A stretch of DNA of 20,513 nt, taken from positions 1 through 20,513 of the forward strand of contig DASZGL010000090.1 in NCBI GenBank assembly GCA_035938875.1. Reading direction: 5' to 3'. The notes under the pieces were generated by a model, which saw only the letters and a list, made by a program, of their open reading frames with translations, made no database searches and was not told the DNA's origin. A program made the translations under genes and the position numbers. Within the stretch, counting starts at the first letter, position 1, and each line of letters starts with the position of its first letter. Source of the stretch: DASZGL01 sp035938875 (GTDB taxonomy: Bacteria > Chloroflexota > Dormibacteria > Aeolococcales > Aeolococcaceae). Shown in pieces: positions 15,363 through 20,513 of the stretch.

Positions 15363-16157
15363 CTATTGTCGCGGCCTGCGTGCCTGCTGCTGGAGCATCT
15401 TGCCGAAGGCCTTGTCGACCTCACGCGCCATGGCGAGACGGAAGCCCGCGGCCAGGCTGTCGCCGGCGAGAGGGCTCATGTAGTCGAGCGCGGCGCGGAT
15501 CCGCGGCCACTCGGCATCGGGCCTGCCGGCAGCGTCGAAGGGTTGCCACACCTCGTCGAGGAACAAGCGCACGAAGCTTCGCGCCACGCCGCGCGAATGA
15601 CGCAGGAGGTCGTCCTCCACCGCGATGAGCGAGGCGATCGGCACGCCGAGCTCGAGCAGCGCCTCACCGGCGCGCAGCAGCGATGGGCTGCGGACCTCGA
15701 AGCGGCCGTCGGGCAGCGCGGTGAGCAGACCGAGGCGCAGCGAGCGTTCTCGCAGCGTGTTGGCCGGAGCGTCACCAGGGAAACGCGCGGCCAGCTCGTC
15801 GGCATTGACGATCTCTGGCGTCTCCTCCTCCCAGGTGTGGCGGAGGGCGCGGTTGAAGTCGAGGACCTCGGCGGCGGTTCCGGGATGGACACCTTCGAGG
15901 ATGCGGGCGATCGATCCCAGATTGAATCCCTCGCTCTGCATCTGCAGGATGAGCCGCAGCCTGGCCACGTGCTCGGCCCCGTAGTACCCGGTGCGGCCGC
16001 GCACCACGGGAGCGGGGAGCAGACCGCGCGATTGGTGCGCCCTGATGTTCCGCGCGGTCATGCCGGTGAGGTTCGAGAGCTGGTCGATGGTGTACTCGGC
16101 GTCGTCGCCTTCGACCTCGGGAACCGGCGCGCTATTCGCCATGAGTTGATGGTACAT
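15363..16157 (-). CDS. MerR-family transcriptional regulator, first gene of the formate dehydrogenase operon
   Basis: DNA-binding regulator of 264 residues. The N-terminal MerR helix-turn-helix spans about 22-90: YTIDQLSNLTGMTARNIRAH, then the wing RGLLPAP...GYYGAEHVARLRLI, then LQMQSEGFNLGSIARIL. The C-terminal 170 residues are mostly helical, are longer than in metal-sensing MerR proteins and hold no Cys cluster, so they may sense a small molecule or serve dimerisation; no ligand can be named. ATG 16157 is chosen for the AAAAAGG 7 nt upstream; ATG 16142 is possible. The stop lies 4 nt before the GTG of the catalytic subunit, so regulator and enzyme share one transcript and the regulator probably controls formate dehydrogenase expression and itself. 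Confidence 0.9.
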   Translation of the reverse strand: MYHQLMANSAPVPEVEGDDAEYTIDQLSNLTGMTARNIRAHQSRGLLPAPVVRGRTGYYGAEHVARLRLILQMQSEGFNLGSIARILEGVHPGTAAEVLDFNRALRHTWEEETPEIVNADELAARFPGDAPANTLRERSLRLGLLTALPDGRFEVRSPSLLRAGEALLELGVPIASLIAVEDDLLRHSRGVARSFVRLFLDEVWQPFDAAGRPDAEWPRIRAALDYMSPLAGDSLAAGFRLAMAREVDKAFGKMLQQQARRPRQ

Positions 16158-16175
16158 GCAGCGGCCTTTTTCGTC

Positions 16176-16188
16176 TCACCGGTGGTGA
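16176..16188. promoter_or_regulatory. 13-bp palindrome upstream of the MerR gene
   Basis: TCACC-GGT-GGTGA lies 19-31 bp upstream of the MerR start codon, a position where an autoregulatory operator or promoter spacer dyad would be expected. No clear -35/-10 pair was identified around it, so this is a weak candidate. Confidence 0.25.
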
Positions 16189-16385
16189 TGAGGCGGCGCT
16201 ATGTAAGACCCATCCCCGCGCAAGGACGCGTTCCCTGGGACGTCTGATAGGTGTCGCACCCCTCCACTCACGATCAGCCCCCCTCGCTGTCCGGGATCTG
16301 AGTGGGTTCCGCTGGTGCCAGGGCCCGGCATTGCCCGGTCACAGCCCATGAGAGCGTGTCGACCCGAAACTTCAGGAGCGCGGCG

Positions 16386-18761
16386 ATGTTGAACAGCGCA
16401 GGGCAGGGAACGGGCTCGCCGCAGTGGCGGATCGTGCGGGCGAGCCTGGTCGCGTTGGGCATGTGGCTCATCGTCAGCTCGATGGCGGACACAGGCACGT
16501 CGGCAGCCTCGGCCTTCACCGCGGTCGGCAGCGTCGACCAGGTGTACGTGACCGGCCTCGCGCCCGGCGCGCAAGCGTCGCTCATCTCCCCGGGCGGCAC
16601 CACGCTCTCCACGCAGAACGCCGACTCGCTCGGCGGCTTGCTGTTCCGCAGTGTGCCGCCCGCCGCAGGCTACGTCGTGAGAGACGCAGGGGGGAAGCAG
16701 TCCGCACCGCTCGTGGTGCACAACGCCGCCCCCGCGCCGTGGAATCCGAGCGTCTACAACCAGTCGATCGCGGATAACGGCTACACGTACCTCACCACCC
16801 GCGACGGGACGAAGCTCGCCATCGACGTGCACCCGCCGACCAGTCCCGCGGGCGAGCCCGGCCTGCCGCCCGGCACGTCACTCCCGAAGGGACCCGACTA
16901 TCTTCCGCCGTACCCGACGCTGATCGAGTACTCGGGGTATGGGTATGCGAATCCCGCCGGCCCGGTCAACGGCATCGCCGTCCTCGCGAATCTCATGGGC
17001 TTCGCCGTGGTCGACGTGAACATGCGCGGCACAGGCTGCTCGGGCGGCGCCTTCGACTTCTTCGAGCCACTGCAGAACCTCGACGGTTACGACGTGGTCG
17101 AGACGATCGCAAACCAGCCATGGGTGCTTGACCACAAGGTCGGCATGATGGGCATCTCATACGGCGGAATCAGCCAGCTGTTCACTGCGCAGCTCAACCC
17201 GCCCCACCTCGAGGCGATCTCGCCGCTGTCGGTCATCGATGCCACAGCCACGACGCTCTACCCCGGCGGCGACCTCAACTCCGGGTTCGCCGTCGCCTGG
17301 TCACAGGAGCGCCAGCAGGAAGCGAAGCCCGCCGGACCAAACAGCGGGCAGGCTTGGGCATACACGCAGATCCAACACGGTGACACGACGTGCGCTGCGA
17401 ACCAGGTGCTCCACGGTGAGGCAGCCGATCTGATGGCGAAGATCAACGCCAACAAGTACTACAACTCGTCGGTCGCTGATCCGCTGGATCCGGTGACGTT
17501 CGTCGACAAGATCAAGGTGCCGACGTTCCTGGTCTGCCAGTGGGAAGACGAACAGACCGGCGGGCATTGCCCAGAGCTCGTCGCGCATTTCGCCGGAACG
17601 AACAAGAAGTGGTTCACGTTCACCAACGGCGCGCACATCGACTCGCTCGACCCCGAGACGTACAACCGCTGGTTCGACTTCCTCGAACTGTACGTCGCTC
17701 ACAGAGCACCGATTGTGAATCAAGCCCTCGTCCGAGCGGCCGCGCCGGTCGTCTACCAAGCGGCAATGGGCCTTCCGCAAACCGATGTCGTCACGCTGCC
17801 GGTGGATCCCATCCAGCTGCTCCCCACGTACGATTTGGCACGTGCTGCATTCGAGCAACAGCCGGAGATCCGGGTACTGTTCGACAACGGTGCGGGCACC
17901 TCGCCAACCGGAAGCCAGACGGCGGGGGACCCTTATCCCGCGTTCCAGCACACCTTCTCGTCATGGCCCATTGCGGGCACGGCCGCCGAGACATGGTACT
18001 TCGGGCCGGGAGGCACGCTCTCCGACAGGCTCCCTGCGAGCGCACGCATCGACCAGTACACGTCCAGCGCGAGCGCTCTGCCCCTCACCGACTACGGGGC
18101 CAACACCGGCGGCGGCGGACTGTGGGGCAACGCCTCGCAATGGGCATGGAGCTGGCTGCGGAATCCGGCGGGATCAGCTGTCTCCTATGTCTCGGCGCCA
18201 CTGCGGACGGACACCGCCGTCATCGGTGCCGGCGCCGTCTATCTGTGGGTGCGATCGTCGACGCCCGACGTAGACATTCAGGCGACCATCAGCGAGGTCC
18301 GCCCCGATGGGAAGGAGACCTTCGTCCAGAACGGCTATATGCGCGCGAGTGAGCGCAAGCTCTCGACCAATTCCAACAACTTGTTCAAGCAACCGAGCAC
18401 GTTGCTCGACCCGATCCCGAGCATGCTTCAAGCCGACGCCTCGCCCATGCCGAGCGGTCGCTTCGTCCGGGTCGCCATCCCGCTGTACTACGAGGGGCAC
18501 ATGTATCGTGCGGGATCGCGTCTGCGCGTGACCCTCGCCGCGCCGAACGGTGCGCAGCCCATATGGTCGTTCAGCCAGACGGTGCCCAACGGCATCGCGA
18601 ACGTCGCCATCGCATTCTCCCCGACGCAGCCATCGACCCTCGTGCTGCCGGTAGTGCCAGGCCTGTCCGCACCTACACCTCTGCCCCCGTGCCCAAGCCT
18701 GCGCAACGAGCCGTGTCGGACGTATGCACCGATCGTCAACGGAGTGGGGCGTCCAACGTAG
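16386..18761 (+). CDS. Exported CocE/X-Pro dipeptidyl-peptidase (S15)-like hydrolase
   Basis: Serine alpha/beta-hydrolase of 791 residues with an N-terminal export signal (hydrophobic core about 18-34, Ala-rich cleavage region to about 43). An N-terminal beta region (45-115) precedes the hydrolase domain (about 130-440) with the nucleophile elbow GISYGG (Ser258), probable acid Asp388 (QWEDEQTGGH) and His417 (NGAHIDS). The C-terminal part (about 590-745) has the beta-rich jelly-roll pattern of X-Pro dipeptidyl-peptidase/CocE proteins (APLRTDTAVIGAGAVYLWV, then YRAGSRLRVTLAAP). Such enzymes act as dipeptidyl-peptidases, esterases or amidases; the substrate cannot be told. The ATG at 16386 has a very good ribosome-binding site, CAGGAG 7 nt upstream. 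The 228 bp before it, shared with the divergent MerR gene, hold no further gene. Confidence 0.88.
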   Translation: MLNSAGQGTGSPQWRIVRASLVALGMWLIVSSMADTGTSAASAFTAVGSVDQVYVTGLAPGAQASLISPGGTTLSTQNADSLGGLLFRSVPPAAGYVVRDAGGKQSAPLVVHNAAPAPWNPSVYNQSIADNGYTYLTTRDGTKLAIDVHPPTSPAGEPGLPPGTSLPKGPDYLPPYPTLIEYSGYGYANPAGPVNGIAVLANLMGFAVVDVNMRGTGCSGGAFDFFEPLQNLDGYDVVETIANQPWVLDHKVGMMGISYGGISQLFTAQLNPPHLEAISPLSVIDATATTLYPGGDLNSGFAVAWSQERQQEAKPAGPNSGQAWAYTQIQHGDTTCAANQVLHGEAADLMAKINANKYYNSSVADPLDPVTFVDKIKVPTFLVCQWEDEQTGGHCPELVAHFAGTNKKWFTFTNGAHIDSLDPETYNRWFDFLELYVAHRAPIVNQALVRAAAPVVYQAAMGLPQTDVVTLPVDPIQLLPTYDLARAAFEQQPEIRVLFDNGAGTSPTGSQTAGDPYPAFQHTFSSWPIAGTAAETWYFGPGGTLSDRLPASARIDQYTSSASALPLTDYGANTGGGGLWGNASQWAWSWLRNPAGSAVSYVSAPLRTDTAVIGAGAVYLWVRSSTPDVDIQATISEVRPDGKETFVQNGYMRASERKLSTNSNNLFKQPSTLLDPIPSMLQADASPMPSGRFVRVAIPLYYEGHMYRAGSRLRVTLAAPNGAQPIWSFSQTVPNGIANVAIAFSPTQPSTLVLPVVPGLSAPTPLPPCPSLRNEPCRTYAPIVNGVGRPT

Positions 18762-18783
18762 GCGGGCGCCGACATAACGCCGC

Positions 18784-18821
18784 CGAGCCGGCTACCCGCA
18801 CGTGCGCGGGCGGCCGGCTCG
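18784..18821. terminator. Compound hairpin between convergent genes
   Basis: Outer 9-bp stem CGAGCCGGC / GCCGGCTCG and inner 5-bp stem CCCGC / GCGGG around the loop ACGTGC, separated by 2-nt mismatches on each side. It fills the 71-bp gap between the S15-like hydrolase (+) and the ArsR-AHSA1 gene (-), so it can end transcripts from both sides. No T-tract is present. Confidence 0.6.
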
Positions 18822-18832
18822 CGGACGAATCG

Positions 18833-19606
18833 CTACCTGCTCCAGTTTTCCGCGGTGGCGTACATGAGCGATCCCGGTGTGGTGAGCAGTTCGCCGGTCT
18901 CGAGCCACGTCTTCAGTCCGGAGAGGATCATCGGCCAGCCGCCGTAGAGCTGATCGTTGGCGCCTTCGCGCAGCTGGTCATGCGTGACGATGAGGCGGCA
19001 GGAGTCGCCGACGGGCTCGATCTCCCACGTGATCCGCGAGGTTCCCTCGGCCTTCACGTCATCGCCCCAGAGCGCAACCATGCTCTGCACCAGCTTGCGC
19101 GGCGGGTCGACCTCGAGGTTCTCGCCCTCGCCGAGGAGACCATTGGCGCCGGGAGCGCTCATCTCGAAATGCGAGCCGGGCGTGAAGTCCGACGTGACCC
19201 GGGCGCCGAAGTTGTACTTGCTTCTGATCTCGGGGTCGGTGATCGCGTGCCAGAGGCGCTCCGGCGTGGTGTGGATGTAGATCTCGAAGACTTTTTCCAT
19301 GGTTTTCTCCAGGTCATGTTTGAGGTCGCTCAGGGAGGCGGCCAAGGGCGCGGCGTACTTGCTCACCCACCGGTCATGGACCAGGCGGATGGGAACCGGG
19401 TTGAGGAAGTGGAGCTTTTCGCGGCCCTTGCGCCGGGTCACCACGAGTCCGGCGTCCTCGAGCTGCTTGAGGTGCTTCATGACCCCGAAGCGGGTTATCG
19501 CGAAGCGCTTCTCGAGCGCGCTCAGCGTCTGCCCGTCCTCGCGGAAGAGCTCGTCGAGCACGCTGCGCCGGGTCGGATCCGCCAGGGCTTTGAAGATGTC
19601 GTCCAC
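18833..19606 (-). CDS. ArsR-type winged-helix regulator fused to an AHSA1/SRPBCC domain
   Basis: A 257-residue fusion. Residues 1-90 form an ArsR winged helix (FKALADPTRRSVLDELFREDGQTLSALEKRF, then TRFGVMKHLKQLEDAGLVVTRRKGREKLHFLN). Residues about 103-240 form an AHSA1/SRPBCC ligand-binding domain (KVFEIYIHTTPERLWHAITDPE, then GWPMILSGLKTWLETGE). The ArsR half has no cysteine-based metal site, so the SRPBCC cavity may be the sensor; the ligand is unknown. Fusions of this type are known in actinobacteria. The start chosen is GTG 19606: the family N-terminus DDIFKALADPTRR begins there and a -10 box lies 7 nt before it, giving a leaderless mRNA. A GTG at 19636 would add ten residues but sits in the palindromic operator. 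Divergent from the metallo-beta-lactamase-like gene. Confidence 0.88.
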   Translation of the reverse strand: MDDIFKALADPTRRSVLDELFREDGQTLSALEKRFAITRFGVMKHLKQLEDAGLVVTRRKGREKLHFLNPVPIRLVHDRWVSKYAAPLAASLSDLKHDLEKTMEKVFEIYIHTTPERLWHAITDPEIRSKYNFGARVTSDFTPGSHFEMSAPGANGLLGEGENLEVDPPRKLVQSMVALWGDDVKAEGTSRITWEIEPVGDSCRLIVTHDQLREGANDQLYGGWPMILSGLKTWLETGELLTTPGSLMYATAENWSR

Positions 19607-19613
19607 GGGGCTG

Positions 19614-19643
19614 ACGATACGTGACTTTTTAGTCACATGTCAA
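19614..19643 (-). promoter_or_regulatory. Promoter with internal palindromic operator for the ArsR-AHSA1 gene
   Basis: On the minus strand: consensus -35 TTGACA (19643-19638), an 18-bp spacer, -10 TATCGT (19619-19614), then 7 nt to the GTG start. The perfect palindrome GTGACT-TTTT-AGTCAC (19621-19636) fills almost the whole spacer, an ideal place for a repressor to block polymerase. The gene product is an ArsR-type protein, so autorepression is the natural reading. Confidence 0.65.
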
Positions 19644-19708
19644 GCCGCGATGAGGGTGGAGGTGCCTCGGTCGCGGAGCGCGGCGCGACCAGGCGGATGG
19701 TCAGGGAC

Positions 19709-19736
19709 TTGACATGGACATGAAAATATGTAACAT
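19709..19736 (+). promoter_or_regulatory. Promoter of the metallo-beta-lactamase-fold gene
   Basis: -35 TTGACA (19709-19714), 16-bp spacer and -10 TAACAT (19731-19736). Transcription would begin near 19743, leaving a leader of about 38 nt that contains AAGGAG before the ATG at 19781. The small palindrome ATGT-A-ACAT (19728-19736) covers the -10 box. The stretch is unusually A/T-rich for this window. Confidence 0.55.
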
Positions 19737-19780
19737 CAAACTCTGTCACGATTCTCCGACCCCCAAGGAGCGACGCTGCG

Positions 19781-20513
19781 ATGACCACCACGCTGGCGCC
19801 CCCGGACGTCAGGACCGCGCCGCACCCCGCGGCGCCCCGGCCGATCGACCTCTTCGATCCGCCCGGCCTGGAGCGAACCCCCGCCGACGCGCTGGAGCGC
19901 ATCCGTGTCCAGGCTCCGGAATTCCAAAAATGGTTCCGCACGACGGGCACGGTGTCCCTGTTCGCCGCCCGCTCGCTGGTGACCCTGCCGTACCCGCGCC
20001 GCTTCGGCCTGTGGGAGGCGTGCAGCCTGCCACTGCCGTACGTGTGGATGACCAACCGGCTTTTCGTCATCCAGTGGCGCGAGGGGGAGAGGACACGGAC
20101 GCTGCTCGCCGAGCCCTCCGACTACGAGCTCGGCGCGAACACGCCGTTCATCGCGCGCGCTCTGCGCCGCGCTCCTGGCGGCGAGGAGCGAGCCTCGCGC
20201 CACGTCTTCACCCGGCACGGCACCGTTCTCGAGCACCTTGCGGCGATGGCGATTGCGCCGGCGGATGTCGACTATCTGGCCTTCGATCACCTGCACACCC
20301 AGGACATCCGGCGCCTGGTCGGCACCAACGGCGCCGCGGCCGACCTCGGCCATGCGGACACACCGGTGCCACCGCTGTTTCCCAACGCGCAGCTCATCGT
20401 GCAGCGCGACGAGCTGGAGCATGTGCGTCGGGTGCATCCGTTCCAGCAGCGCTTCCACCAGAGCTGGACGTACGACGACCTGCGTGAGGATCGGCTGCTG
20501 CTGACCGATGGTG
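19781..20513 (+). CDS. Metallo-beta-lactamase-fold protein, 5' part
   Basis: 244 codons are present and the gene runs off the window end. AAGGAG lies 10 nt before the ATG. The protein has a Pro-rich N-terminus, no export signal, and from about residue 150 the layout of a metallo-beta-lactamase fold: APADVDYLAFDHLHTQD (159-175), where the metal motif HxHxDH is replaced by His170-x-His172-x-x-Asp175, then PNAQLIVQRDELE (201-213), His219 and the edge LLLTDG (240-244). Related mycobacterial proteins with a DHLHTQD motif come to mind, but the substrate is unknown. The downstream metal ligands cannot be checked. It is divergent from the ArsR-AHSA1 regulator, which may control it. Confidence 0.75.
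   Translation, partial: MTTTLAPPDVRTAPHPAAPRPIDLFDPPGLERTPADALERIRVQAPEFQKWFRTTGTVSLFAARSLVTLPYPRRFGLWEACSLPLPYVWMTNRLFVIQWREGERTRTLLAEPSDYELGANTPFIARALRRAPGGEERASRHVFTRHGTVLEHLAAMAIAPADVDYLAFDHLHTQDIRRLVGTNGAAADLGHADTPVPPLFPNAQLIVQRDELEHVRRVHPFQQRFHQSWTYDDLREDRLLLTDG

Noticed and set aside
16158..16385. Possible small gene or RNA in the 228-bp gap between the MerR and S15-like genes
   Set aside because: No open frame with a ribosome-binding site and no convincing hairpin-terminator structure was found; it is most likely the control region of both genes.
19607..19636. Ten additional N-terminal residues of the ArsR-AHSA1 protein (start GTG 19636)
   Set aside because: This stretch contains the -10 box and the palindromic operator, and the family N-terminus begins at 19606.

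Overview
This is a high-GC, gene-dense window (about 68-70% GC by eye, strong G/C bias at third codon positions). It looks like the chromosome of an actinobacterium or a close relative. Reasons: the hisN-type histidinol phosphatase, the double-SDR acyl-CoA-reductase-like protein, the L,D-transpeptidase lipoprotein and the LpqH-like lipoprotein all resemble mycobacterial families, and several genes have a -10 hexamer 6-8 nt before the start codon, as in leaderless actinobacterial transcripts. The exact lineage cannot be fixed from this sequence. No tRNA, rRNA, insertion sequence, phage gene or CRISPR array was seen.

Left part (1-7830), housekeeping and envelope genes: the 3' end of an unrecognised gene; an L,D-transpeptidase lipoprotein (-); a two-domain rhodanese (+); a thiolase (-) divergent from a 661-residue double-SDR protein of the acyl-CoA-reductase type (+), with a 15-bp palindromic operator candidate between them; a small LpqH-like lipoprotein (+); a histidinol-phosphatase (-) divergent from an uncharacterised dioxygenase-like protein (+).

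Centre (7889-16157): a large exported, C-terminally anchored protein of unknown function (+) meets a four-gene minus-strand operon, MerR regulator > formate dehydrogenase catalytic subunit > four-cluster iron-sulfur subunit > NrfD-type membrane anchor. The genes are joined by a 4-nt gap, an ATGA overlap and a GTGA overlap. The catalytic subunit is the main hidden item: its frame is interrupted by a TGA at 14780-14782 that is almost certainly selenocysteine (Sec193 of 1044). The residues flanking the TGA match the active site of selenocysteine formate dehydrogenases, and a bacterial SECIS hairpin with a GGUCU loop starts 18 nt after the TGA. Standard gene calling would split it into a 214-residue and an 815-residue piece. 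The operon probably encodes a membrane-bound formate dehydrogenase passing electrons from formate to the quinone pool. The selA/selB/selC/selD genes it needs are not in this window.

Right part (16386-20513): an exported CocE/X-Pro-dipeptidyl-peptidase-like hydrolase (+), a strong hairpin between convergent genes, an ArsR-AHSA1 fusion regulator (-) whose likely autoregulatory operator lies between its -35 and -10 boxes, and the 5' part of a metallo-beta-lactamase-fold protein (+) with its own promoter.
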